From: Paragorgia papillata
Taxonomy: Eukaryota > Cnidaria > Anthozoa > Scleralcyonacea > Coralliidae
Assembly (NCBI GenBank): GCA_035771165.1
Contig: JAWNZC010000088.1
Location: 1,594,501 to 1,658,500 of the forward strand
Direction: 5' to 3'
Length of the DNA: 64,000 bases
The position numbers and the translations under genes are program-made. The notes below the pieces were generated by a model that made no database searches, was not told where the DNA came from, and saw nothing but the letters and a program-made list of their open reading frames with translations. This document shows positions 23,592 to 35,638 of the stretch, piece by piece. How positions within the stretch are numbered: position 1 is the stretch's first letter; every line of letters begins with the position of its first letter.

Positions 23592-25839
23592 GTCCTAACT
23601 ACAAACATTGCATGATATATATGTATAGCACATGCACAGTAAACTGAACTATAAGTGCCTTAAATTAGCTGTTTTTTAAATTTTGTTCTTAACATTTCAA
23701 ATTTATAACACATTGTGTTATACTTAAGTTTTTTGTTGATAACATTATACTTCAGTTTTTTGTTGATAACACGGTAAATTGTAAAGCCGTAATCTTTTTA
23801 TGTTCATTGCATGGGTCAATGGCAGTAGGCTAGTAGCTTGTATTGTATACATTTACAGTTCCAAATACTGACAAAAATGTTGAATTGATTGGTGTTGTGA
23901 ATATTATGTATTATTTTTGAAGTACTACAAATTTGAGTGAGCCATGCAAGGTAAGGTAAGTCCTCCACCACATCGTGAGTGTAGTTACCAATGGTATAAT
24001 GGATGGCACACAACTGGCGTCCTGCGTCCTGACCACTGACTTTTGTCTTTAGACTGATTGTGAGTCCAAATTTATTGCAGGCATTCCCACCCCCTGCTAC
24101 ATGTTGCTAAAATCGTGTTTTTAGGTATAAATTTAAAGGTATAAATTTACACATTGCGTTTTATCGAGATGATTTCATGGGCTTAGTTTTTGCACACTAC
24201 TGCCCAGTTCTTCTGCCAGTGTCCTGTTACTTGCCATCCCTCTAAATAGTCAGGTACAGATAAACGAAATGATCGTGATAGACCGGACAAAAGCACCAAA
24301 ATTGGCATGAATGTTAATTAGGACATAATAATCGATATTAGGACCGGTGCCCAGTTTGTTCACTTCTTGAACATATTTTATTGGGCTCTCAAGGACTCCC
24401 TATTTACTGAAAATTAGTTCTGATGGGTTTTGTGTGGCGAATGGTCTCGCTAGTTCACTGTTAGCCTCAATTTCTTTAGAAATCTATCTTATTATCTAGT
24501 AAACACACACACATCTACCTTATACCATTATTATTACTAAGAAAACACATTAACTGTTCGAAATAATGCCCTGTTTCTTGGAAATATTATTCCCACTCGT
24601 ACCAAGTGCCCAATCGATTATCCAAGATGGCGGGCGTTAGCATCGCTGAAAGTACTGCAAGTACGAAAGCACTGCAAGTACGAAAGCACTGCAAGTACAG
24701 ACAGGAACATCTCAAAATGTACGATAAAATATTGGCAAGCCTCGCGTTTTATACATTTACAATTCACCGTAAGTTGTCATTAAGTCCACACTGTCTATGC
24801 AGCCTTACGTTGCCACTCTTTTATTTAATTTTTAAGATAATGAATAGTAATTAAAGATTTAATATTAAACAACAGCGAGCCCAGCGAGGTATGTAGACTG
24901 TACGTATGGGGAAGTGTTTGCCTGAGTTTTTTGTACAGACTGAGCGACGGAGAATCTTTCAAGCAAGTATCTCTGGACTATAAGTGACATGAGCACCCAG
25001 GACATTCCCTCACGAGATCGAGATTTAGCTGGATGACCATCGCAAGGTGTCGAAAACCTGCATGCCAAGAATTGATTAAATGTTCGTGCAAGAGAAGGTG
25101 TTCTCGATGCAAATGCGCAAAAGCAAACTTAAAATGTACGCCTCTATGTAACTACAAATACGGCGAGATAATTTCTTGTTAAATTTAATTTACCGAACTT
25201 CGTCCATGAAAATTATATTTTTCTTGTACAGCTCTGAGATATGTAGTGCACGAAGTGATAAGTAATAAGAAGTCACGTGACCCTTAGTGCAATTCGCCTA
25301 TTCCCTGGGGAAACGAAGAAGCCTTTCCACAGACCCTATCCCGCCCCCAGACGATGGTGGACGTTTGCAATACCTGAATACCTGCAGTGGTTTTCAAAGA
25401 ACGAGGCAACACAATATAATACAATGGAAACAATAAAACGGAATACAATAAACAACATACCCTAAAAATAGTAAGTGCCCGTAAATCGCGACTCATATAT
25501 TACACACTGCAATAGTGCAATTATTCGGACTGATTTCAGGTTTAGACACATGTTAAGAAGTAACAGTCAGCAGAATAGTTTGTGGCTTCATTGTGATAAC
25601 GAACTCAGTATCTCAGTTTTCTTAGGCAACCTCGGTGATCTTGAACTAAATAGGTTATTTCGGCCCTCAGTAAATAACTTACGTAGTTACCTCGGTTGAG
25701 GTAACTAACCTATACTTATTAATTAAAATGTGAACTGTATTCATTGACTTAGCTGATGATAACGACTTGATATATACATTCAGGTTAGAATTTTCTAATA
25801 TTATATCAAATACTGTAAAATTAACAAGAGTGCAGTCGT
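23592..25839. other. Non-coding spacer between the convergent genes of E3
   Basis: AT-rich; holds a short duplicated TTTTTTGTTGATAACA phrase (23730-23775) and the 17-bp repeat, but no supported gene. Confidence 0.5.
24650..24702 (+). repeat. 17-bp tandem repeat
   Basis: Three copies of AAAGCACTGCAAGTACG-type units in the space between the HECT stop and the transposase C-terminus. Confidence 0.8.
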
Positions 25840-27348
25840 TTAAAATTGTGTTCTTAAATAATTGCAGATAGCAAGGTAATGCCATATTCTGTGATTGCCA
25901 TCTTCAGCTAGAGGATCTGGAACGAGATGGTTTATATCACGTGCTTGATTTTCAGTGAGCTGAATGGTATTTTCAGGCACAACAGCCATATTATCGGTTT
26001 CAATATTAATTACTGGACCATCAGGATCAATGCCATATAAAGAAATGTCACCAACGTCAATATCATTCACACCAGTTTGAACAACCTCAGAGTACCAGAG
26101 TGCAAGGGGTGATGTGCTATGCATGGTACGCAGTCCATGATGATTCCACTGGGCGATAAACTCATTCAAAGATGCCTGTATAGCAGGCAGATAAACATAA
26201 TGAAGAGCATACAAGTCAAGTTCATCGTTGGAATCTAGAATACCATCATCTTCCATGAATTGGAAGATGTCTTTATAATGAGCAGAGCAAACCCTGTTAA
26301 CTTCTGCCCAAAGACGCTCAATTCGTTGGTTGTGAACACTACGCCCCGCTATAAAGCTCCCTCTGTTTAATCCTCTATTCTCAATCATAAGTCGAGCAAC
26401 ATCAACATTTTCCACGCCTCTATCTCCTCTTACACGGGAGGGAAGTCCAAATGCATGTGTGCCATTTACAAAGCATTGCAAAACTGTACTTGCAAGATTG
26501 TTAGGGAAACATTTTAAACAGATAATAGCTCTACTATATCCATCAATACAGCCATGCAAAACAAATCTCCAGTGGATCAGTTTATGGTTGGAGTCGATAT
26601 GCCAAAGTTGGTTTGGTTTTTTAACATTATAGAGGCGCTTTTGAATAGCATATCTTCGTCTTATGGCACGGTTTATAGGATCAATTCTTTGTAATGCATT
26701 CCTGATTTTCCACCTCTGGATATAAATAACCCGAGCGCGCAAGGCTCCGCGTATGTACGTTTCTCCAGAGAACGGCGTCAAGCGTAAAATATCTCTTATG
26801 TTCCATTCAAGTTCCTCGTCTGTAATATCGCCGTAAGAATCGGCTATGCCATATTCTATTCTTCTTCTGTAAAGGGTCTTAGCACTAATGCCTAAACATT
26901 TAGCAATGGCTGTCCATTGCATACCAGTGCTTCTGAGTACTTCAATTTGTTCAGCTGTGATAATGTATCTTCGTCTGACCCCAGAGCTATTGGCTTGAGA
27001 GGGCACGTTATGGAGCACTGTATTTTCATCATCACAATTAGCAATCTGATTTCTTATATTATGTAGTTTCTCCCTCAATGTATGAAGAAAGTTTTGTATC
27101 AAAAGGGTTAACTCCATGTGCAAATTACCTAGAACCAAAGAGATGGCAATTATAATTTGAATGTGTCCTTCGAGACGATCGTGTAAATACTCCAAAAATG
27201 TGATATTTCCTGGAAATTCATTGCTTTCAATCCGTACAAGACATTCTTCTAAGGACAACAGAAAATCCTCCAAATCTTGGTCATTGGCTTTCCCAACGTT
27301 TGAAGCGTTAAAAATCAGCAAAATAGCAAAGTAAACCAGTAACGCCAT
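25840..27348 (-). CDS. IS3EU-like DDE transposase of E3, intact
   Basis: A single open frame of 502 codons. The catalytic triad is present: D in [11 protein letters not shown] in [10 protein letters not shown] and E in HNQRIERLW with 34 residues between the last two. A helix-turn-helix ([20 protein letters not shown], residues about 145-164) precedes the core. The tail has YGIDPDGPV, shared with E1 and E4. The first 20 residues ([13 protein letters not shown]...) look like a signal peptide but are unlike the sister proteins, whose N-termini align from about [11 protein letters not shown]; the true start may be different or spliced. The protein should cut and rejoin E3 ends in the nucleus. Confidence 0.9.
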   Translation of the reverse strand: MALLVYFAILLIFNASNVGKANDQDLEDFLLSLEECLVRIESNEFPGNITFLEYLHDRLEGHIQIIIAISLVLGNLHMELTLLIQNFLHTLREKLHNIRNQIANCDDENTVLHNVPSQANSSGVRRRYIITAEQIEVLRSTGMQWTAIAKCLGISAKTLYRRRIEYGIADSYGDITDEELEWNIRDILRLTPFSGETYIRGALRARVIYIQRWKIRNALQRIDPINRAIRRRYAIQKRLYNVKKPNQLWHIDSNHKLIHWRFVLHGCIDGYSRAIICLKCFPNNLASTVLQCFVNGTHAFGLPSRVRGDRGVENVDVARLMIENRGLNRGSFIAGRSVHNQRIERLWAEVNRVCSAHYKDIFQFMEDDGILDSNDELDLYALHYVYLPAIQASLNEFIAQWNHHGLRTMHSTSPLALWYSEVVQTGVNDIDVGDISLYGIDPDGPVINIETDNMAVVPENTIQLTENQARDINHLVPDPLAEDGNHRIWHYLAICNYLRTQF

Positions 27349-27419
27349 CTTAGTTTTGTTTCAATATTCTTCAATATTTACTTATGTATACTCACGTGAT
27401 ATTATTTTAGATGAAATTC

Positions 27420-27652
27420 TCCCGCCATAATTCTCAACCAAAAAAATTCTCGACCGTAAAAAAATATTCTCGACCGTAAAAAAATATTCTGGACCGTAAA
27501 AAATATTCTCGACCGTAAAAAATATTCTCGACCGTAAAAAAATATTCTCGACCGTAAAAAAATATTCTAGACCGTAAAAAAATATTCTAGACCTTAAGAA
27601 AATATTCTCGACCGTAAAAAAAATATTCTCGACCGTAAAAAAATTCTCGATA
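27420..27652 (-). repeat. Right subterminal iterons of E3
   Basis: Inverted counterpart of 15538-15768: about eleven ATTCTCGACCGTAAAAAA units, preceded by ATTCTCCCGCCATAATTCTC. Confidence 0.92.
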
Positions 27653-27789
27653 ACTTTTGTCCAGTATAGCATTCCATATCAAACGTCGAACTTTTTATGT
27701 GCCGATTCTGATGATAATGAGCTAATTATAGAATATAGTCCTTTGTTTCTGGTGATTTGTTCTTTCAACTTTTATTTGGACCAAGAGAG

Positions 27790-30130
27790 AGAGAAAAAAA
27801 AAAGTATAAAATTACAAGTCCAAATTCAGCGAGCACGAACGAGAAGAGTCCCATGCAAGGTGCTCACCGTAAAATTAAAATAAAATAAAAAGTAATGATA
27901 TATACATAGATCTATCGAAGATTAAGTTGGATTAGACATGACAGGAACAATTCCTGCATATGGAATAGGAACAAGGCGAATCTGGGTCAAAGGTGGTGTT
28001 CATGAGTTCAGTATAAGTTAGGCATAGATAGGACTTAAACCTAGTTAAAGAAGAAAATATATCAGATGGTGCATGCTTAAGTAAATAGTTCCAGGTTTAA
28101 CTATTCTATTAAAGTAAGATCCTTGAAAGGTACTAGTTTTACATTGTGGGGTTTTAAGAAGTGAGGACGAGCCAGATCGGGTGTTACAATTATGTACAGG
28201 ATTAAAATAGTCGACGTTTAGATCTATAAGTTTATATTTACATTTGTAGTAAAAGATCAAGTCACGGATTTCATGGTCGTAGGCTAGTGGCAAAAGGTTT
28301 AAGAGTTTTAGATGTTCAGAGTACGTCAGTTCTCCTCGTTTCTTCTTCAGAATCCATAACGTGGCTCTCCTTTGAACACCTTCCACCCTCTTTATCCAGG
28401 TATTACTTTGAGCCGACCAGATCTCGGAACCATATGATAGTTGGCTTTTGACAAATGAGAGGTATAATGTCCTCCTAACACGAGTATCCGGCAGATAGAA
28501 ACAGGTTCGTTTCAAGAGGCAAAGCATCTTGTTACTCTTAGCAATGATGTTCATTATATGGGCGGCCCATTTCAAGTCACTGGAGATTGTAATGCCCAGA
28601 TCTAACTCGACATCAGTACAGGAAAGTTCTAGGTCGTACAATGTATAATTATAAATTACTGGACTTGGTCTCCTTGTAATCCTTAGAATCTTACATTTGT
28701 CAATGTTAAATTTCATTTTGCTTTCGGAGCTCCATAGTTCTAAGGAATGTAGATTATCTTGTAGAGTTTGACAGTCGTTCAAGGTTTTTACGTGTCTGTG
28801 TAACTTTGTGTCGTCGGTGTACAGAGCAATGTCAGTGTCAATCGATAGGCTGTCTGAAATATCGTTGACAAAAATAACAAAAAGTAGAAGGCCCAGGATG
28901 CTCCCCTGTGGTACACCTGAGGTAACGGGTGACCATTCAGACTCGGCGCCTTCGAAGACTACTCGTTGTTGTCTATTTTCAAGGTAATCTTTAAACCATA
29001 ATAACAGGGACCCACTTATTCCATGTAGTTCAAGTTTCTTTAGAAGTACCGCGTGGTCAACCGTATCGAAAGCCTTCGAAAAGTCAAGATAAAGTGTGTC
29101 AACTTGAGTGTTTACGTCCAGGTGTTTGCCGATGTTATGAAGGACGCTTAGTAGTTGCGTAACACAAGAACGACTCTTAAGAAAGCCGTGTTGGATTGGG
29201 TTAATTACTGGTTGGAAGAATGGGTAAATTTGGTTGAATATACATCGTTCCAAAACTTTAGAGATAATCGGTAGTAGTGAGATAGGTCGGTAATTGCGTG
29301 CAAGTTCCAGATCACCCTTTTTGTGAATCGGCGTGACGTTGGCTGTTTTCCATTCACGTGGAACGGTACTAGACGTTAGGGACTTATTCAATAGGATAAA
29401 AAGACTTGGTGATATTTCGTCTGCGCACTCCTTAAGTAGAAAAGAAGGTATACCATCAGGACCAGGAGCCTTCTTTGTCTCCAGGCTTTTTAAACACAGG
29501 AGTACTTCCTCAACTGAAATGCTAATTTCTGGCATTTGCGTGTTTGTTTTTGGCGGGGAATTATTTGAATTGAAATTGTTTGCTTGAGATTTTGGAAGAA
29601 AAGTTGACGAGAAATAACTATTAAAGATGTCGGCTTTTTCCTTAGATGACTTAGCGGTGAAACCATTATGGAGAACAGTAGAGGGTGAGACCTTCTTGTG
29701 CAGCACAGCATTGCTATATGACCAAAATACTTTTGGATTATTGGCAAAGGAATCCTGAATTTTTCTCAGATAATCACGATCTTTCTGGTCAGGTCACGAA
29801 GTACCTTTTTTCTGTGCGGTGTTCTGTTCTTTCGAAAGGAACGGAGTGCAGTATACTTTTTTCTAATAAGATGTTTCACTTCACTGTCAATCCAGGGTGG
29901 GGATGTTTTTTCGCGCACGAATTTCGTTGGAACAAACTCATCAACCGCTGTTAGAAAAAGGTCCTTCCACTCTTGCCAGCATATATTGATGTTGCTATTA
30001 CTTAATGCAGCAAGGTCGAGCGGCGTACGGGCTAGACATTAACGAAGACCTTGGAGGTCTGCGTTCTTAAAGTCATAAACTGTGCGCGAGATCTCTATTT
30101 GCATTAGATTCGCCACACGAAACGTTCGAC
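27790..30130 (-). mobile_element. 5'-truncated non-LTR retrotransposon (CR1/jockey type)
   Basis: Runs from a spacer domain between endonuclease and RT (minus-strand frames with VREKTSPPWIDSEVKHLIRK) to a 3' end near 27790. The endonuclease is missing, so it is a dead-on-arrival copy. It lies just outside the right end of E3. Confidence 0.85.
28045..29706 (-). pseudogene. LINE reverse transcriptase
   Basis: A 553-codon open frame covers the RT: KAPGPDGIPSFLLKE, NYRPISLLPIISKVLE, LDFSKAFDTVDH, SGVPQGSILGLLLF, then ALYTDDTKLHR where YADD is expected, and the thumb region DLGITISSDLKWAAHI. The catalytic box is YTDD, with Thr in place of the usual Ala. The C-terminal part has WSAQSNTWIKRVEGVQRRAT as in CR1/jockey-like elements. 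Upstream frames (29700-30130) continue the protein with shifts and a stop. Confidence 0.9.
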
Positions 30131-30559
30131 GTCTGAACTCGGCCCTATATTTTTCACGCGTAGCTGTGGCTCAATGATGTGGATTTTACGTTCTCGTGGC
30201 ACCACTCGAACATGAAATCCACATCATCTCGCCACTGTGTAATATCTCCGTTTTGTTATGTAGCTAGAGTTTCACTGGATACAACGATGACTCATTGGTT
30301 GGTTTGATACCGAACGGGCAACAATAGGTGGTTCTCACTGTGACGTCACAAAATTCTAAATTGTTAATTATTATTATTTATTTATTTATGTATTTATTAC
30401 GTTTTGCCACATTGGTATACTATAGATAATAAGTACATAGGTGTATTGTGTGAGTGAGTGTGCTTTAAGTAATTAGATTTCAGTAAAGTTAATAATAATA
30501 AAATAATAAATAAGTAAATTTACAATTAAATCACAATAACAAATTTACAATTACGTGGC

Positions 30560-30654
30560 AGGGTGCCCACAACAGCTTAATGCCAATTACTGCAGTCCCA
30601 GGTAAACAAAGTAAATAAGTAAATAATAATAATAATAATAATAATTATAATAAT

Positions 30655-30694
<40 letters not shown>

Positions 30695-30990
30695 TAAGTA
30701 TCAGACATCAGATGCAGCAACGGATCGCTTCGTTGAGACCTCGGGTTGAATTGCATTTTGTGCAAATCGATTTCCATGATCTGGACTCTTCAGGGTTGTA
30801 AATTTGAAGTACTGCTGCATATGTAGTAGGACAGGAGGTTGCTTTTAAAACTGGAGAAAGCGGTCCCTTTTACACGTAACTGGGATGGTAAAGTGTTCCA
30901 AGTCCTGCACATTCTTGTAATATAGGAACGTTGGAAAGTAAGAGTTTTACATTTTTCGAGAAATGCATTGCTGTTCTTTTGTTCTGAGAC
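30560..30990 (-). mobile_element. LINE 3' fragment with AAT-repeat tail
   Basis: On the minus strand a frame gives RMCRTWNTLPSQLRVKGTAF and SSFKSNLLSYY, the usual C-terminal end of LINE ORF2 proteins. It is followed, towards lower coordinates, by an ATT microsatellite that is probably the element's 3' tail. Confidence 0.6.
30626..30693. repeat. AAT trinucleotide microsatellite
   Basis: About 22 AAT units with two TTATAATTAT interruptions. Confidence 0.95.
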
Positions 30991-31052
30991 TCATATTTGC
31001 TTGGTTGAAGTGAAATTACCGAGTCATGGCGTAATGTTTTGGTAAGTCTTAG

Positions 31053-31859
31053 CCCGGTTTACACTAGAGCAAAAGTATCTGGATTCACATTATTTTTCAT
31101 CCTCATGGGAATAAAAAACAATGTCTCAGGTACATTAATGCCTGGGTCCCTTGCGAAATCTGGCCAAAAAGAGAATAATTTCATAAAAAATTTAGAATAA
31201 AGAATGTAAGGGCAGTTGATGTTTAGATAGGTGGACCATCATATTCTACTGTCCATGAACATTTCTGTTGCCATGGAAACAATCACGTGATAGCCGCAGG
31301 GGTGGTTTTGGGGGCTGTGAAAATATCGTCGTCGCCGACCCACAGAAACTGTTTCAAATTATTTGATTTTAGGCATGTGGATACTTTGATGGTTGTAGTT
31401 AATCGCCCAAATTAGAATGAAGTACTTTTATTTTACGATCATGAGATAATAGCGCTGTTACCAGTTGACTGCACAGTCTCTGCACCTTTATGGAACATTA
31501 TTCGGCAACAAGCTATTTAGTGACTTGGTTCTAATTTGGGGGATTAACTACAACCATCAAAGTATCGACATGCCTAAAATCAAATAATTTCAAAGGGTTT
31601 CTGTGGGTCGGCGGCGACGATATTTTCACAGTCACCAAAACCACCCCTGCGGCTATCACGTGATTGTTTCCATGGCAACAGAAATGTTCATGGACAGTAG
31701 AACATGATGGTCCACATATCTAAACATCAACCGCCCTTACAATCTTTATTCTAAATTTTTTATGAAATTATTCTGTTTTTGGCCATATTTTCCAAGGGAC
31801 CCAGGCATTAATGTACCTGAGGTGAATCCGGATACTTTTTCTCTAGTGTAAACGGGGCC
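31053..31859. mobile_element. Foldback element with about 380-bp arms
   Basis: The left arm starts near GCCCGGTTTACACTAGAG and the right arm ends CTCTAGTGTAAACGGGGCC. The arms match over nearly their full length, including GCCATGGAAACAATCACGTG and GTTGTAGTTAATC. TTA lies just outside both ends, a possible 3-bp duplication. The loop is only about 50 bp and there is no gene. Confidence 0.8.
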
Positions 31860-31969
31860 TTAGAGTTTCTCTTTTGTGTACTTCCCTTGATAAACGTCGA
31901 AATTATTCAGCGAAACTCAAGCTATACAACAAACTAACATTAAGTAATGTCTGCTCCCTCGGGAAACAG

Positions 31970-32845
31970 TTAGTTTTGTTTCCCCAAACTAAACAGTTGG
32001 TACACTCTGGCTTCACCACTTTGATGCAAGGTAAAGATACCATCAAAAACTCGAGAAAGTTCTGTTAACCCGGTTGCCTCGACTTGCTCAATATGTTCTT
32101 GAACATCTCGTGGTGGAAGGAGATGTGGCATTGGTGCGGCGATTAGAATCCTTTCCAAAAGTCCGTCGCCGGCTTTTGCCATTTTGATGAATACACCTTT
32201 GGAAAGAAAGGAACGTGGTTGACTTGTTCCACAAAATGCAACACCAGTTGCTTTTGGACCATCTCGTTTACCTTGTTTTCCTTTAGTCATTAACCATGGC
32301 TTTCCATCGTGAAACTTGCAGAGAATTTCGCTGTTTATCTCTTTACCGTTATCGCGACCATTACAAGACAAGAGTTTTTTAAAAAAAGCATGAGCTTCGT
32401 CTTTAGCTAACAGACCTTGGCCATGAGTTGACTTCAGGTGCTCGTACAGGCCACTACGGGAACTGTCTTCCACGACAATTACACAGTTTTGTTTTTCTTC
32501 GACGTACTCTATTATTGGATCGAACGCAAGGCTGAAAGCAGTCGAATTATTGGATCCAGATTCAGCCAAAAACAAGGTATATATGTTTACCGGCTCTGGG
32601 TAAAGGCTAGAAGCCCTAACTTTTGTCTTGGGTGATATGAGTGCTGAAATGGCACTGAGCAGTGGCCAAGTAACAAATTTTTTCACAACATTTCTGGCCT
32701 TGGAAAATTTGTCAAACCAATAGACAAAATTATTTCGGGCCGCTTCATGCCATGGAAAGGGGACTCTTTTTGCCCGGGAGTATATTTCATCAACAGTTGT
32801 CTCGGGTGAATGTTTAACTCGCTTGGAAGTTTGTGTCTGCGACAT
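31970..32845 (-). pseudogene. DUF3987-like (primase/helicase-associated) protein fragment
   Basis: A 291-codon frame starts MSQTQTSKRVKHSPETTVDE. It has the order expected of DUF3987: YTLFLAESGSNNSTAFSLAF (degenerate P-loop position), VVEDSSRSGLYEHLKS, LLAKDEAHAFFKKL (Walker-B-like), CKFHDGKPW, GVAFCGTSQPRSFL and KAGDGLLERILI. The P-loop lacks the usual GKS, so ATP binding is doubtful. The frame ends at 31970, about 110 bp from the foldback element, and probably continued further. DUF3987 proteins are mostly phage- or mobile-element-associated; this one is probably of such origin, but no partner gene is visible. Confidence 0.55.
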
Positions 32846-33190
32846 CTGATTGACAAAAATAATCTATATTAGATGTTAATTGGAGTTGAAATGCCTCCCT
32901 GACAACTTTTGAAATTTGATATCTGAAAATTCCATTTTCAAAATTTGAACGTGGATAACTCAGAATAATACATGCAGAGTGATACAGAATAATGGCATTG
33001 TCCGTGTTGTCAACAAATTTGTGTTCATATCAGTTAATGTCTAAATTGCTTGATTTTGCTAAAGCTATAAAAGTGCACAGTATCGGTGTTTTGCCGGTAT
33101 TAGGCCGTTTCCCGTTCAGAAAACAATTCAGTTTAGTAGTGCAGTTGTTTTATGATTATTGATATTCACCACCTTAGAATACGCTGATTT
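32846..33190. other. Sequence without recognised feature
   Basis: Region upstream of the DUF3987-like frame; nothing recognised. Confidence 0.4.
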
Positions 33191-33191
33191 C

Positions 33192-34410
33192 GGATCCGAA
33201 GAGTTGTTGCTGCCAAACGGTTTCGTTTTGTTGTATTAAATGTGTAAATTAAATTTTGATGACGTCCACAATGTAAATGTTCTTTACAACTCAATCCCTA
33301 TTGTCCCCCAAAACAATTTGAATACTGAAACAACATTGCATCGGTGCGAAATGAGAGTTAATTAAAAAAAACAGCAGTAAAAATAATTTACACCCGTTTA
33401 TTTCATTGACTTTCATTTGCGTCAAAATGTGAATTATGAATATTTAGCGCGGCTATCCGGAATCAAATTCTATCCTGGTTGACCTATAACATTTCGCTTA
33501 AAATGAAACTTAGGACGAGTTTAAGGGTGTTCAGACATATTTATTTTGACCCGTTGCTAGAGAAAAACCTGATTTGACCACAGAGCTGCCCAGAGCTTTA
33601 CAAATTTGATCCCCATGCTAGAAATGCTAGATATTCTGCACGTAGTATATATGAATGAAGTTCTTTCGTTTGATGACGTCTACAGTGACGTCATTGAAAT
33701 AAGAAAAAAACTATAATTTCCGCCAACTTAAAAGTTTTCCCAACTAAAGAAGTTTCACTAGAACCAGAATTGTTATGTGCAAAAAAGTGCGCATGCGTTT
33801 CTCAATTGAGAAAATCGTAATGACTTTATGGCCGTTTTAATGAAATTTTAAGGGATATTTTTAACAAAAACTAGAATATCTTTGTCATTTTTGGTTTATT
33901 CATAAAATCCATGCGTACTTTTTGGGAGACATGTTTTCCCTAGGTGTAAACAAAAGACTATTTGACTGTTTATGTATACCACGAACGGGCAAAACAGTAA
34001 GAGCATGCAAACAAAAAAAGTTTCTTACAGTAATGTACTGAAAATATCTGTAGAATAAATCCCAATGTGATGTCTTCATATTTTAGACACTATATTTTAG
34101 TGCATGCATAATTCCACTAGTTACAAAAACTAGACTACATTTTACCCTAAAGTCTCGTCTATGCTGACGCTTTTTAACATAAAAGGAAGTCAATGAAATA
34201 AACGGCATAAACCGGCGATTTTTAACTGCTGGTGTTTTTTTAATCAGATGTCATTTCCTACTGATACAATGTTTCAGTTTCTAAATTGTTTGGGGGGACA
34301 GTAGAATGATTTCTAACGAACATTTAAATTGACGACGTCTAAAAATTTAATTTCCTAATTACAGCAAAATGAGAACATATAAGAGCTGGAACTCTTCGGG
34401 AACTCTTCGG
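33192..34410. mobile_element. Degenerate long inverted-repeat element
   Basis: Matching inverted segments include AAATTTTGATGACGTC (33250) with GACGTCTAAAAATTTAATTT (34335); CCCCCAAAACAATTTGAATA (33305) with AATTGTTTGGGGGGAC (34284); and TTTATTTCATTGACTT (33397) with AAGTCAATGAAATAAA (34187). The arms are diverged and no gene is present. End points are approximate. Confidence 0.6.
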
Positions 34411-34429
34411 GAACTCTTCGGGAACTCTT
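34389..34429. repeat. 13-bp tandem repeat
   Basis: GAACTCTTCGG repeated almost four times at the right end of the inverted-repeat element. Confidence 0.85.
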
Positions 34430-34997
34430 CCTTACAATGCTCTCTCTGATCAACCACAGGGATTCATGACCCTCTTGTTTAATCCCGGAATAATGCGTTA
34501 CGTATTCCTAGGTTGCTGAAAATGTACCAATGCAATTACAAATCGAGTACACGGTGCCTTAAAAATATTGAAATGGAATTTTGCTTTGCAAAACGTGTTT
34601 TACCCTTGTTAGCGAAAAGAGAATATATTCTCGCTGGTTAAAATGGCAAAATTAACGTTCAACAAAAAAAATACACAACTGAATACTACGGTGGCTCAGA
34701 GATGACATAAACACTTGTTTTATTTTCGCGACTTTTTTCGCTACTTTTAATTTTTTCGCGACTTTTTTCGCGACTTTTTTCGCTACTTTTAATTTTTTCG
34801 CGACTTTTATCGCGACTTTTTTCGCGACTTTTCAGATTCACGAGAAGGAACTAGCCCTTATAGGTGTTTTCGAAAGGAATAACCATGCTTCTATTATTTT
34901 GTATTTGTATATTACAAATAGCAACTGTTAAGGCTATTTTACCACAATATTCTCCTGTGAATCAAGCGATAGGACGCAATGAAGCAATCGCGAACGA

Positions 34998-35227
34998 TTA
35001 TAGAATACCCCGCCACTTTCTGAAATCGAACCAACTGCTACTATGGAAAATTACGATTACCTGACCCCCATACAATGGAACCATGAACCCTAACCCTAAT
35101 CACAAATCGGGTACGTTTGTGGATGGAAAATTACGATTAACTTACCCCCATACAATGGAACCACGGACCGTGGTCCGTGGTTGCACCTGAATGATCTATC
35201 TATTACAAGTGGCGGGGTATTCTATAA
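34998..35227. mobile_element. MITE with TTATAGAATACCCCGCCACT termini
   Basis: Twenty-base inverted repeats at both ends of a 230-bp sequence; the interior has two near-identical GGAAAATTACGATTA...CATACAATGGAACCA segments and a GGACCGTGGTCC palindrome. If the outer TA pairs are excluded, the duplication would be TA. Confidence 0.8.
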
Positions 35228-35439
35228 CCTAGCCGAAATTTTAGATTTTCTCGCTAGTATTCACGAACTTCGACTTTAAAGTCTACGGCAGCTAAGAAGA
35301 ATACCACAAAGCCATCGTTGTAGAAGAAGGGTGGACCCATAGGGTGAACCCCACCGATATGAATGTTGTTGTTCAGGCTGTGGAACAAGAATTGAGAGGT
35401 AGTGGTAGGCTCCTTGGTTACCGCTGGCTCAGAGATGCC

Positions 35440-35638
35440 CAGTGGCGTAGGAAGCAAGTTGATCTTGGAGGGGCACAGCTACAAAAGGGCACTTTGTTCA
35501 GGGGGTAGGAGTTTAAAAGGACACTTGAAACACGTGTTTTATCATAAAAAGGGCAATTTTCTGTTGCAAAAAGGGCACTTCATGACAAAGTTGGGGGGCG
35601 GCACATGCCCCGTTTTCCCCCCGGTTCCTACGCCCCTG
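35440..35638. mobile_element. hAT-like MITE
   Basis: Starts CAGTGGCGTAGGAA and ends TTCCTACGCCCCTG. The flanking octamers GAGATGCC and GAGATGAC agree at 7 of 8 positions, as expected for a hAT 8-bp duplication. Confidence 0.85.

Larger units (their letters stand above)
15507..27678. mobile_element. Complete IS3EU-like transposon E3 with HECT cargo
   Basis: Both ends carry TATGGAATGCYATACTGGAC followed by AAAAGT, and the flanks are an identical hexamer, TCAAAC, at 15501-15506 and 27679-27684. Inside the ends lie inverted arrays of a 20-bp iteron, then two convergent genes: a HECT ubiquitin ligase (15813-23591, plus) and a DDE transposase (25840-27348, minus). A Harbinger element of about 3.4 kb is nested in a HECT intron, so the unnested element would be about 8.8 kb. 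The 6-bp duplication agrees with what I know of IS3EU. Both genes are open, so this copy could be recently active. Confidence 0.9.

Noticed and set aside
27349..27672. Minus-strand frame with FFTVENIF repeats
   Set aside because: Translation of the right iterons of E3.
29333..29954. Plus-strand frames in the LINE region
   Set aside because: Antisense to the reverse transcriptase frame, which has clear RT motifs.
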